A DNA stretch of 36,791 nt. Origin: Leptospiraceae bacterium (lineage in GTDB: Bacteria > Spirochaetota > Leptospiria > Leptospirales > Leptonemataceae). This document shows, in pieces, positions 8,329 through 16,330 of this stretch. Each line of letters starts with the position of its first letter. The stretch's first letter is position 1. The position numbers and the translations under genes are program-made. Location: assembly GCA_020441005.1 (NCBI GenBank), contig JAGRNA010000085.1, forward strand, positions 1-36,791, written 5' to 3'. A model generated the notes under the pieces. The model saw nothing but the letters and a program-made list of their open reading frames with translations. It was not told the origin of the DNA and made no database searches.

Positions 8329-9729
8329 CTACCAGACTGTGACAAACTCGGAGCCCGTACCTGCAGCAGCTGAAGTGACACTCGAGAGTAGACCCGTGGC
8401 GCTGTCGATCTTGTAAATAGATACAGTATTACTGGCAGTATTGGCTACATAAGCGAACTGACCGGAAGGATCGATTGCGATGCCATGCGGGGCAGTGCCG
8501 GATGCGATTGCCGAGGGGCTATTAGCGCTCAGTGTTCCATCTGCGTTAATAATGTACATGGATACGTCGCTTGTGCCCTGATTCGTCACATATACATATT
8601 TGCCGCCGGGATGAATGGCAATACCGCGCGGCTGGGTCCCTGCTGCAACTGTTGGCGGGGTGTTTGCCGTCAAGGTGCCATCGGTGTTGATTTTAAACAT
8701 GGCCACATTGTTGGCGCTTCTATTGGTAGCATATGCAAAGTTGCCACCGGGATCTACGGCGATGCCTCGCGGACTGCCGCCAGCTCCGGTTGTTATGGTT
8801 CCATTTACGGTTAGCGCACCGGTAGACTGGTTGATTGTGTACATAGAAATGTCGTTACTGCCATAATTCACCGCATAGACGTATTTTGCATAGGGATCAG
8901 CGGTGATCCCCCAGGGAGAACTGCCAGCAGCTACGGCAGCCGGGGAGTTTACCGCGAGGGTGCCATCCGCATTCACTTTGAATTGGGAAGTATTCCCGGT
9001 GCCGTAATTGGCAGAGTAGACAAAATTCCCGCCTGGATCAACAACAATGGCGTGCGGATTGCTGCCGGCGGCTACACTACCATTGGCCTGCAATGTGCCA
9101 TCCGAATTGATCGTGTATATGTTAACACTGGCACTGCCATAGCTTGTGACATAAAGGTAGCGACCAAATGGATCCACATCCAGACCATTCGGACCCGTGC
9201 CTGCAGCGATAGTACCAATGGACGTCAGGTCGCCTGTGGTAGCATTTATTGAATACATTGAGACAGTGTTTCCGCCGGGATTGCTAACGTATGCATAATG
9301 GGGAACAGCCGCGAGTTGAATGGCGAGGCTGATGATATCACTTGCGGTGCCGTAATTATTTGTGGCTGTAATCGTATAGCTCGTGGAGATTTGACCCACA
9401 GTGGGCGTCCCACTGATGGCACATGTAATCTGATCTAGCTGTAGTCCGACCGGCATTGCGGGTGTGGCGGTGCAGGTAGACAAGCGACTGCCTTTTAGCG
9501 TGGGCCGTAAAGGGGTAATATCGGTATTCAGTATTAAGTTGTAGGCGGTATTGGTGTAATCCAGTTGCGGTGCTGAAGGATTACAGTCGCGTAGAGAGCA
9601 GGTAATAAAGGTGCTTATTATGAACGATGAACTGGCAGGGTCGGCCGGGTTGTCGGGTGTTTTGCCAACGCAGGCAACAGAGAACAGCGCTATGAAAAAA
9701 AATCCGGCCGGAAGCCATGGGAGTCTCAT
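8329..9729 (-). CDS. Lipoprotein with seven-bladed YVTN/lactonase-like beta-propeller
   Basis: From ATG 9729 (TAGG about 9 nt upstream) the protein is 466 aa. The signal peptide ends in FSVAC, a spirochaete-type lipobox with Cys20, so it should be lipid-anchored and exported. An earlier ATG at 9786 would add 19 residues and make an unusually long N-region. After a putative Ig domain-like stretch (about residues 50-140), seven repeats of about 42-48 residues follow, each with a core like P-G-I-A-x-DP-G-x-F-x-Y-V-x-N and S-x-Y-x-I-N. Such propellers resemble 6-phosphogluconolactonase and YVTN surface proteins. Export makes a metabolic role unlikely and a binding or structural role more likely. 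Confidence 0.85.
   Translation of the reverse strand: MRLPWLPAGFFFIALFSVACVGKTPDNPADPASSSFIISTFITCSLRDCNPSAPQLDYTNTAYNLILNTDITPLRPTLKGSRLSTCTATPAMPVGLQLDQITCAISGTPTVGQISTSYTITATNNYGTASDIISLAIQLAAVPHYAYVSNPGGNTVSMYSINATTGDLTSIGTIAAGTGPNGLDVDPFGRYLYVTSYGSASVNIYTINSDGTLQANGSVAAGSNPHAIVVDPGGNFVYSANYGTGNTSQFKVNADGTLAVNSPAAVAAGSSPWGITADPYAKYVYAVNYGSNDISMYTINQSTGALTVNGTITTGAGGSPRGIAVDPGGNFAYATNRSANNVAMFKINTDGTLTANTPPTVAAGTQPRGIAIHPGGKYVYVTNQGTSDVSMYIINADGTLSANSPSAIASGTAPHGIAIDPSGQFAYVANTASNTVSIYKIDSATGLLSSVTSAAAGTGSEFVTVW
8332..9303 (-). repeat. Seven tandem propeller repeats inside the lipoprotein gene
   Basis: Units of about 126-144 bp encode the seven blades. Conserved anchors are GGNF/GGKYVY, DGTL and the blade-end AAGT or AAGS. 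Blades 3, 5 and 6 resemble each other more (DGTL with a following SP/TPP and AAG) than the others, which hints at duplication of multi-blade units. Confidence 0.6.
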
Positions 9730-9838
9730 CTTTGCCGGCCTATCCTTTCCTTTTCGTTGTACATTCGCAATCAGTTTAGCAGACATATGATAGTAGTTCT
9801 TCCTGGTCGAATACTTCCATGTATTTGTGTGTGATTTC

Positions 9839-10723
9839 TTAAAAATATAACGAAATTTTTATTTCCAGCGCTGCCTGGCTTTCCATCGGACTGCCCTGGG
9901 GCTGCAGATGCAAAGGGTTCCTGTCAGCTGGCGGGCCACTGTTGCGATTGGAGATCCCGGTTTCTACTTGCCAGGACTTTAGCCTTTGTGCAGATTGCGC
10001 CTCTCGCTGAGGGTCTGCGCGTAGAAAAAAGATATCAATCAGATTGTAAACATATATGCCGGCCAGTAGCCAGCTGATGTGTTGTACTTGATCAAATTGT
10101 TTGTCAATACTGGCATGCAAATCAGCAAAAGGTTGATTCCAAAGAATCACAGTAAGCAAGTCTCCATTGGCCACACTGGTTGGCAACAAGATTGGCAACA
10201 GATCACCACCAAAATTATTCAGATCGGCTCTGGCAGTCAAATATTGTTGATGGGATTGGGCCAATGCTCCGCCTGCCAAAAGAAAGACGCCTCCAATGGC
10301 GCTGCCTTTTAGTTTTTGGCCGGAACGATACTGCCCCCAGCCAGGTAAAATCGCCGAACGCCATTCATTGCCGGTTTGTTCAAACGTGGTTTCTTGAGTT
10401 TTGTCAGCTGCAGTATCGCCATCAATTGAAAAATCTTCTGTTGTATTCCCGGTGTCTTCATTGGATGTTTCATTTTCGGTGGCTGGTTTTTTATAATCCT
10501 CAGTGGGGTTGTTTTCAGTATTGCTGCCAAAGATGATACGTCTAACGGTTGCTTTTTCGATTTTGCGGAGCCCGGTCGCAGTTTTCAACTGTACGATTGT
10601 CCGGCTTTGCCCAACGACTTTGCCGTATAATACAAGTCCATTCTTTAATAATACGGTATCGGCTAGCAATAGACTCGGCAGCCCCAAATACAGAATAATC
10701 ATTAAATTCCTGAATTTCACCAT
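9839..10723 (-). CDS. Exported protein with SH3-like N-domain and DUF5683-like C-domain
   Basis: I place the start at ATG 10723 (294 aa), which puts a signal peptide (MVKFRNLMIILYLG…LLAD) at the N-terminus; the frame is open back to a TTG at 10789. Residues about 22-70 form a small beta-rich unit (VLLKNGLVLYGKVVGQ…) like those of many spirochaete exported proteins. A low-complexity acidic linker rich in Glu, Asn and Thr follows. Then come EWRSAILPGWGQYRSGQKLKG, the hallmark of DUF5683-type proteins, and two to three hydrophobic segments. It probably sits in the envelope; no biochemical role is known to me. It lies 109 bp past the lipoprotein start, same strand. Confidence 0.72.
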   Translation of the reverse strand: MVKFRNLMIILYLGLPSLLLADTVLLKNGLVLYGKVVGQSRTIVQLKTATGLRKIEKATVRRIIFGSNTENNPTEDYKKPATENETSNEDTGNTTEDFSIDGDTAADKTQETTFEQTGNEWRSAILPGWGQYRSGQKLKGSAIGGVFLLAGGALAQSHQQYLTARADLNNFGGDLLPILLPTSVANGDLLTVILWNQPFADLHASIDKQFDQVQHISWLLAGIYVYNLIDIFFLRADPQREAQSAQRLKSWQVETGISNRNSGPPADRNPLHLQPQGSPMESQAALEIKISLYF

Positions 10724-10968
10724 AAAATAATTAAACGTACTCGAGGATCCTTTCTTACGGAATCTGATAGTAATTGCTGCCGGTAACAAGGCTGTAAAGC
10801 ATATTTATTTCCGGTAATTTCAATACCGGCCATTGGTACCAAAGCCCAAAACCATCCCCTGGTACAATGCTTGCGCCTGAATGCTGCGTAAAAGCCCGGG
10901 AAGGGCAGACAATAAGCGCGATGCTAACAGAGATACAGTCCCCGGGTTACAAGTGTTACGAGCTTATA

Positions 10969-11127
10969 TCAATCACCATCACCAAAGTCATCGCCGGATT
11001 CGACAGGTGAATCTGAATAGTCACTCGTGACTTTCTTGTTTCCATGCAGCCAAACGACGAGCACAAAAGCTCCGCTGATGCCCAAAAAAATTGCGCCGCT
11101 GACAATGTTTATGATTACATCTAACAT
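10969..11127 (-). CDS. Small single-pass membrane protein (52 aa)
   Basis: From ATG 11127: one hydrophobic segment (about residues 4-29, VSGAIFLGISGAFVLVVWL), a short basic stretch HGNKK, and an acidic tail ending GDDFGDGD. By the positive-inside rule the acidic tail lies in the cytoplasm. It starts 16 bp after the stop of the CAP/ankyrin gene and is probably co-transcribed. An upstream GTG at 11160 would overlap that gene. No strong ribosome site is visible. The composition is typical of a real membrane miniprotein, but the length leaves doubt. Confidence 0.55.
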   Translation of the reverse strand: MLDVIINIVSGAIFLGISGAFVLVVWLHGNKKVTSDYSDSPVESGDDFGDGD

Positions 11128-11143
11128 GTTTGTTGAAGTCTCT

Positions 11144-12574
11144 TCAGGGTGCTGCCACACTGTGTTTGCGGCTTGCTGGTTGCATGGCTTTCGTGTTGGA
11201 GCGGGCCTCGATTATTTGGGCAATTTGCTCATGCTTGCGGTAGCGGGCAAGCCCGGCAGCATTCCAGCCGTCATGTTTGAAATCTGGATCGGCTTTGGCT
11301 TTTAATAGTGCTTCTACAACTGAGCTCTGCCCGAACCAGGCGGCGTACATCAAGGCAGACCAGCCGCCCCGGGAGCGGGCATTGGGATCAGCTCCCTGTT
11401 TCAAGAGACCCAGGGCCTGCTCGGTGCGACCCTTGTAGATGTTTTGCAGCATGGGCAGATTCAGAGCCGGATTGATCGGCGTTGTTTCGATTTCATCCGG
11501 ATCGGTGCTATCCGTTGGCTTGGCAGGATCTGTTTCCGGGTTTTCCTGGAGTACAGCTTGCGGGTCGATGAAGCTCACCGTGTATGTAAAAGTGCGCGCC
11601 TGGCCATCGACCATCAGGTTGCTGATGGTAACTGTAATGTTTACATCCTTGTCCGGCTTGTTATACTGATTCTGATAGGTTGCTCGCGGCAGACCGACCG
11701 GATACCAGACGAGCAGGCCCCGATTGCCGGATTCTTTTTTGATCGTAATGCTTTTGCCAGCCCGGCTCATGCGCACACTGGCTTTGCTATGGTCCACAGA
11801 TTTGCCATGATGTTGAAAGGACCATGGGTAGCCGCCATCCAGACCAAATCGATACGGTGCGTAGCCGGCTGGAGGCCAGGCAACCGTTTGAATTTTTTCT
11901 ACAGCGGATTCCGGCCGCCAGTCTCCAAATACATACAATGCATGTGCTCGTTTGGAGCTGCCGGAACCGAGAACCTGCTGGCGCGGATGCAGGGCCCATT
12001 CCCGGTGGCCCACGCCGGGCACCCCGGCATCCTGGACATAGGCTGTGATTGCATCCGGACCGACACACCCCAGGCACAGATTGGAAGAACCAGCTCCCTT
12101 TTTCCCGGCTGCGCTGTAGCAGGGCCAGTTGGCTGGCGGGTTGTGACTGAGATCGTTTTTGGACTCCATGATCAGAGCGGCAGCGCGAGCCGGCGCATTG
12201 TATTTTTCAGCAAAGCTGACATCAGCCGGCACGCCGGCCATGGCACGGTAGTACTGTAACAGCTTCAGAGTGGCATCCTGATAGGCATCGCTGTTGCGGC
12301 CGATTTTGCAGCTGCGAGTATCGCCAGTCCATTGGTTGGGAATTTTGGTGTATGGCTCGTAGTGTAGCTTATAAAACAGAGCCACTGCGTGGCGATTCTG
12401 ATTGTCTATAACCAAAGCCCGGTCGCTGCCGCGGCCTTGCGTATTCAGGATTTGGTCGGGATGGCGAAATTCGATGCTGTTTCCCTTGCGTCCGGACATA
12501 TTTGGCAAGGCCCATAGCAGTGTGGTCGCGAGCATTGTTGCAAGGCTGAGGATAATAATTTGAGGTGATTTCAT
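11144..12574 (-). CDS. Secreted CAP-domain protein with C-terminal ankyrin repeats
   Basis: From ATG 12574 it has 476 aa; the frame is open to 12631 but the ATG begins a good signal peptide (MKSPQIIILSLATML…). Residues about 75-240 resemble a CAP (SCP/PR1-like) domain: helical region with LLQYYRAMAGVP, then LSHNPPANWPCYS, SSNLCLG and the late VLGSGSSKRAHALYVFGDW. A beta-rich region and an acidic Pro/Thr-rich linker (about 375-395) follow. Two to three ankyrin repeats close it (ALGLLKQGADPNARSRGG, ALMYAAWFG…VEALLKAKADP). Ankyrin repeats bind proteins, so this looks like an exported interaction protein. The CAP-ankyrin combination on one secreted chain is uncommon. Confidence 0.75.
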   Translation of the reverse strand: MKSPQIIILSLATMLATTLLWALPNMSGRKGNSIEFRHPDQILNTQGRGSDRALVIDNQNRHAVALFYKLHYEPYTKIPNQWTGDTRSCKIGRNSDAYQDATLKLLQYYRAMAGVPADVSFAEKYNAPARAAALIMESKNDLSHNPPANWPCYSAAGKKGAGSSNLCLGCVGPDAITAYVQDAGVPGVGHREWALHPRQQVLGSGSSKRAHALYVFGDWRPESAVEKIQTVAWPPAGYAPYRFGLDGGYPWSFQHHGKSVDHSKASVRMSRAGKSITIKKESGNRGLLVWYPVGLPRATYQNQYNKPDKDVNITVTISNLMVDGQARTFTYTVSFIDPQAVLQENPETDPAKPTDSTDPDEIETTPINPALNLPMLQNIYKGRTEQALGLLKQGADPNARSRGGWSALMYAAWFGQSSVVEALLKAKADPDFKHDGWNAAGLARYRKHEQIAQIIEARSNTKAMQPASRKHSVAAP

Positions 12575-12914
12575 CAGATTCTGCCGACAGGAAGCGCCAT
12601 GTTGCAACAAATTCGATGGTTCCACAAGCACAAAAGTTCAAGTCATTCATGAAAGCGATAGGAACTCTGACTCGCCAGCCGACTGCGGGGAGCGGTTGGG
12701 GTGCTGGAGTTTTCTGCAATATATGAAACCTGTTCCTGCTGGAAAGCCACACATTGTCTTGACATTTGGTTTCGCAGGTGTAGGGCCATCGGGCATTATT
12801 CAGCCTCACGGCCGGCGTTTCTCGGTTAACCCCTGGCGCCATTTAGAGACAAGAGTCGTTGGTACCTTAAACTGCTTTTGTTGACATGATCATTTGATCA
12901 CTATCTACTGGAGA
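12575..12914. other. Divergent promoter region between CAP/ankyrin and metalloprotease genes
   Basis: 340 bp separating two exported-protein genes. Its right end holds a 17-bp motif (12872-12888) shared with the region before the beta-barrel gene at 14610. Other open frames here show no protein-like features. Confidence 0.5.
12872..12888 (+). promoter_or_regulatory. 17-bp motif with TTGACA core, copy 1
   Basis: CTGCTTTTGTTGACATG occurs here and again at 14525-14541. TTGACA (12881-12886) is a perfect -35 consensus; 17 nt later TCTACT is a 4/6 match to a -10 box. That would start transcription close to the metalloprotease ATG at 12915. The motif may instead be an operator. Confidence 0.4.
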
Positions 12915-14141
12915 ATGCGCTTTAAAACGGGTTTGTTTATCCTGACGGGGTTGTCTTTGGCGGCTGCTGTCTATAGTGAGCCAGGCCATGTCGATTCAAA
13001 AACCAGGCCTATGCAAATCGAACTGCAAGTGGTGCGTGTTTTTGATCCGCTGCTGCCGGTTTTAAGTGATCAGGATTTGCAGCAGGTATTGCAAAGCAGC
13101 CGAGAGGTCATTGAGCATAAACTAGGTCGTGACGTCACATTGAGCTTTGTGGATGCCGGAAAGGTTGATCTGGATGCCTTTTTCCATTCGGTATCGTATC
13201 AGGAAGATCGGGTATTCAAAATGATCAAGCATTGGCGTCACCGGCCGGAGCTTGCAGATCAGGATCCTCTTTTACACTCGAGCCGATTTCGCAAGACAGC
13301 TATAGCTTTTTTAAAGCATTATAAAATTGAGAAGTTACAAGGATTCTTTCCTGATCAACCAATTCACAATTATAATCAGGCTTTTGCAGCCTTGCATCAA
13401 ACCTATAATAAAAAGATACAATGGCTCAAACAGCGTACTAACAACAGAGGGCAGCTTGTTTGGCGCCAGAAACCAGGTCAATCCTATGTCCATTGGCTGG
13501 GACTGATGCATGCCCAAAAAAAATACGATATCGTCATTACGAATAGCCTGATAGTGTTTGATTTGATGTCTGAGCCCTATCCACATAGTATTGCCAAACA
13601 CGCCAAGGTTGGCGGCTCTTCTTTTAGCAGTCCGGCTCGAATGGCTCTGGGCGGACGGAGCCTCCTCGTTAATATTATAGAAGAATACGGCCAAATTGAG
13701 GGTGTCAGCAAGCAACGTTCTATTAAACGATCATTGCGAAATCAAATGCTGGGAGGCTTCTTGCTGGCACATGAATTTGGCCACGCTTTTTATCTTTTAC
13801 CCGATTTCTATGATCATCCGGCTGACTGCCTGATGAACTCAGCTATGGAAAATATGGATGCCCTGGCGGGCTATCGTCTATTGCTCAATAATAACCAGCC
13901 TTGCAAGCAATGTTATCCCTGGGTAAAATCCAAACGCCTGGTCTTGCATGCCGAGCAATCACTTGCCGGTCAAAACTATCTTCAGGCGGGTCGCCTTTTC
14001 GAGGCTGCAATCAGAGGTGTGCCTTCGCGTATTGATGGCAGTCGCAGGCACTACATTCAGGGCTTGCGTGAAAAAGCGATTGCTGCCTATTTACAGGCCG
14101 GTCACAACGCAGAAGCGCTTCGGCTGGAGTCCGAGAAATAG
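12915..14141 (+). CDS. Exported metzincin-like zinc metalloprotease
   Basis: 408 aa from ATG 12915, which has GGAGA directly before it (short spacing); a TTG at 12894 is the other option. A signal peptide spans about residues 1-22. The zinc motif is H286-E287-F-G-H290 with a probable third ligand D297, as HExxHxxxxxxD in snapalysin-like metzincins. M307 in CLMNSAM would be the Met-turn. The N-terminal half has a beta strand (IELQVVRVFDP) and helices but no family I can name. The C-terminal 80 residues look like a TPR-type helical pair (YLQAGRLFEAAI, AIAAYLQAGHNAEAL). An exported peptidase, perhaps on the cell surface, is likely; substrate unknown. Confidence 0.75.
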   Translation: MRFKTGLFILTGLSLAAAVYSEPGHVDSKTRPMQIELQVVRVFDPLLPVLSDQDLQQVLQSSREVIEHKLGRDVTLSFVDAGKVDLDAFFHSVSYQEDRVFKMIKHWRHRPELADQDPLLHSSRFRKTAIAFLKHYKIEKLQGFFPDQPIHNYNQAFAALHQTYNKKIQWLKQRTNNRGQLVWRQKPGQSYVHWLGLMHAQKKYDIVITNSLIVFDLMSEPYPHSIAKHAKVGGSSFSSPARMALGGRSLLVNIIEEYGQIEGVSKQRSIKRSLRNQMLGGFLLAHEFGHAFYLLPDFYDHPADCLMNSAMENMDALAGYRLLLNNNQPCKQCYPWVKSKRLVLHAEQSLAGQNYLQAGRLFEAAIRGVPSRIDGSRRHYIQGLREKAIAAYLQAGHNAEALRLESEK

Positions 14142-14294
14142 CTATCAGCTGAACACAAGAGTTGTCTCATAAACAAATCTGTGGATACTGTATAAACCAA
14201 AAGGAATGTTGATTTAAAATTGCAAAAGCGCCCGAGCTTCGGCTATGTCCCACAACTCCATGGCTGCTTAAGAGGCGTACATGAGCTTTTTGTC

Positions 14295-14309
14295 CGGCTC
14301 AAGGAGCCG
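14295..14309 (+). terminator. Compact hairpin, possible terminator of the metalloprotease gene
   Basis: CGGCTC (14295-14300), loop AAG, GAGCCG (14304-14309), followed by TTTC. It is 154 bp past the protease stop. The T-tract is short, so this is a weak intrinsic terminator at best. Confidence 0.35.
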
Positions 14310-14524
14310 TTTCGCAATAATTATCACGGGCGTTCTATTACCACTGAGTGATTGTTTCATATGCTTTTCGGCATGGTGACCCCGTTAAGCAGCTATGAAT
14401 TCTGTCCTGATATCTTATGAAACGATTGATGTCAGCTTTCTGGCACAGGATCAGGCCGGAAGCAAAAAGGACTATCTGATCTGCACCATGCAGCTATTCT
14501 GTTTTGTGCGATGGCATTTTTTAG

Positions 14525-14541
14525 CTGCTTTTGTTGACATG
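14525..14541 (+). promoter_or_regulatory. 17-bp motif with TTGACA core, copy 2
   Basis: Identical over 17 bp to 12872-12888, and both copies follow a TTTA/TTAA-rich stretch. It lies 68 bp before the ATG of the beta-barrel gene. TTGACA is at 14534-14539; no good -10 box follows at 16-18 nt, which favours a shared regulator site over a plain promoter. Confidence 0.4.
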
Positions 14542-14609
14542 TAGCACCATTGGTTTAAGCTGAAAAAAAGTTTGCAAAGACTTTTATCGACAATGGGGAG
14601 GCAGCCCAA

Positions 14610-15488
14610 ATGAAGCGGAAAATAATGAATAAACAAGTCCTGGTCGTGCTGATTGGCGGTTTGATTTTTTTACATTCAGGGTGGATAGGTGCAGAGGAGG
14701 GATTCCGGGATGGGCGATTCTTTGTTGAACTCCATGGTCTGCAGGCATTCAAATTTGATGGCGGGCTCATCAATGACCTGGAATCAGCGAATGAAAAACT
14801 GATCATCGGGCCCTATACCTGGCAATACGGCACTGAGGAGCAGAAGCGGATCAGCGCCCTTGCTTTCAGTACCATGCCCGATCCGCATTTTGATTCCCGC
14901 GGCGGAGAGCTGCTGCTGGAGTGGGCTCTCGCAGACTGGTTTGGACTCGGTTTTTCCCTGTATCATGAAGAATTCAATGCTCGTGATATCCCTTTGGGCA
15001 GTTTGGCGGCAGATTCGGCACCCGTGTTCGCACAAACTGTTGGCTTGTCCAATTTGTCCAAAGAGAATGGTATCATTGCCATCGGTATGGCAAACTATTT
15101 GCAGCCTTATGTAAGTCTTATCCCGGGGGGACAACAAACACTGATACAAGCAGAGCTCTTGCCGGCGCTGCTTCGCTCCGATATCATCGGTTTTCTGCAA
15201 ATCAGCTCTTTTAACGTGCATTTGGGATTTCACTTTGTTGATCATTCCGTTTGGGATCCATACTTCCGCTTAAAAATCGGCGGCGGTCTGGAGCATAAAT
15301 TCGAAGTGACAGTCCTGCGAGCCGGCGCTGAAGTGGGCAGCCGCATTTTTTTATCGGATAGTTTTTATCTGGTTTTGCAGGCTGAGGCTACGGAGTATTT
15401 TTTTCAGGAAGCAATCGAAGCCGGTTATGCTGAGAAAGACAACGTTCGCGTTTATAGCGGACACTTTGGGGTAGGCCTTGCATTTTAA
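14610..15488 (+). CDS. Probable outer-membrane beta-barrel protein
   Basis: 292 aa; ATG with GGGGAGG 9 nt upstream, the best ribosome site in this part. Signal peptide about 1-28 (…HSGWIGAEE). The mature protein is full of alternating strands (GRFFVELHG, ELLLEWALADWFGLGFSLYHEEF, YFRLKIGGGLEHKFEVTVLRAGAEVG, FYLVLQAEATEYFF, VYSGHFGVGLAF) and ends in Phe, the usual signal for outer-membrane insertion by BamA. The family is not recognised. It carries the shared 17-bp motif upstream, as does the protease gene before it. Confidence 0.72.
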   Translation: MKRKIMNKQVLVVLIGGLIFLHSGWIGAEEGFRDGRFFVELHGLQAFKFDGGLINDLESANEKLIIGPYTWQYGTEEQKRISALAFSTMPDPHFDSRGGELLLEWALADWFGLGFSLYHEEFNARDIPLGSLAADSAPVFAQTVGLSNLSKENGIIAIGMANYLQPYVSLIPGGQQTLIQAELLPALLRSDIIGFLQISSFNVHLGFHFVDHSVWDPYFRLKIGGGLEHKFEVTVLRAGAEVGSRIFLSDSFYLVLQAEATEYFFQEAIEAGYAEKDNVRVYSGHFGVGLAF

Positions 15489-15676
15489 ATAGCGGTGCAC
15501 TGTCCAAACTGCAAAACTTCTCTTTAACGCGGTCATTTCAAAGCCGGTAATCTGTGGTCACCCTGTATTTGCGCACGGAATCTGGATTCTATATCTGCGA
15601 TGCGTTTAGCACTGCTTCAACTGTCAGTTGGCCCTGGCTGGAAGACTGCCAGCATGATCCCATGAAGCGATTCGGC

Positions 15677-16192
15677 CTAATGAATTACATAACCAGAGAA
15701 ACCAATATAGAAATAGATTTTATTAGTATACCCGCATAATTCATAACGGTATTCTTCATCTCCATCCGCAGCCCGACGGGAGGTTTTTTTGATCAGCCAG
15801 ACATGAATCTGTGTGTGCTTGCTCTTTTGAATCCCATTGCTACGGATTTCACGGCGCAGTAAATTATATACCGATGGCCGGCCAAAGGCGTGGTCATTGC
15901 CATTCATAATATCTGACCAGGTTGCGCTAAAATCAACCAATACCGCTGGATTTTGACTGAAAGCCAGCTGGACGGGCAGATTGACCAGGAAGGCCGGCAG
16001 ACTCGTCAAGCTGGAACGGCTGGACCGATAACAGATAAACTCCTGGCAATAGGGTATATCATTTTGAACTACGGTGATCAATGGCCCCGGGTCAGATACC
16101 CGCAATTCCCGCCGGGCTCTGGGCCAATCTAGAATCAAATCCGGGTCAGGCATACGTGATCGCCGGGTAGCCGGTCGCCCAATGGTCCCCAT
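15677..16192 (-). CDS. Hypothetical protein, possibly with a damaged 5' end
   Basis: 171 aa from ATG 16192. No family recognised. The C-terminal two thirds look protein-like, with beta-strand patterns (TQIHVWLIKKTSRR, EYRYELCGYTNKIYFYIGFSG). The frame continues open upstream of the ATG to about 16289 with equally protein-like sequence (…QYLLQKVGLIRR) but without a start codon. A second frame over 16145-16300 is also protein-like and has an ATG. This suggests a frameshifted or decaying gene. It lies 138 bp downstream of the oxidoreductase gene on the same strand. Confidence 0.42.
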   Translation of the reverse strand: MGTIGRPATRRSRMPDPDLILDWPRARRELRVSDPGPLITVVQNDIPYCQEFICYRSSRSSLTSLPAFLVNLPVQLAFSQNPAVLVDFSATWSDIMNGNDHAFGRPSVYNLLRREIRSNGIQKSKHTQIHVWLIKKTSRRAADGDEEYRYELCGYTNKIYFYIGFSGYVIH

Positions 16193-16330
16193 CCAGGATG
16201 GGCTGGGTAATAGTAAAGCCCCGCTTCTTCTGATCAGCCCGACTTTTTGCAGTAAATACTGCGCGCTGCGAGTATCGATTACTGCTGGAAATTATCATCT
16301 TGAAATGATCCGGTATAAAAGTACGCCGTA

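Larger units (their letters stand above)
14142..14609. other. Intergenic region with hairpin, motif copy and a 49-codon frame
   Basis: 468 bp. It contains a hairpin at 14295-14309, a short sequence at 14247-14269 resembling one at 17623, the second copy of the 17-bp motif, and an open frame 14395-14544 (MNSVLISYETIDV…). The frame lacks a clear ribosome site and its end coincides with the motif, so I do not call it a gene. Confidence 0.5.

Noticed and set aside
8332..9303. Direct repeats considered as CRISPR or satellite DNA
   Set aside because: They are codon-phased and encode propeller blades of a lipoprotein.
11444..12259. 271-codon plus-strand frame
   Set aside because: It lies wholly antisense inside the CAP/ankyrin gene, whose domains are recognisable; the frame itself has no motif.
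12696..12884. 62-codon frame upstream of the metalloprotease
   Set aside because: No ribosome site and no recognisable pattern; it ends within the shared 17-bp motif.
14395..14544. 49-codon frame starting MNSVLISYETIDV
   Set aside because: Protein-like at first but no ribosome site, and its end falls in the shared regulatory motif; left as part of the intergenic description.
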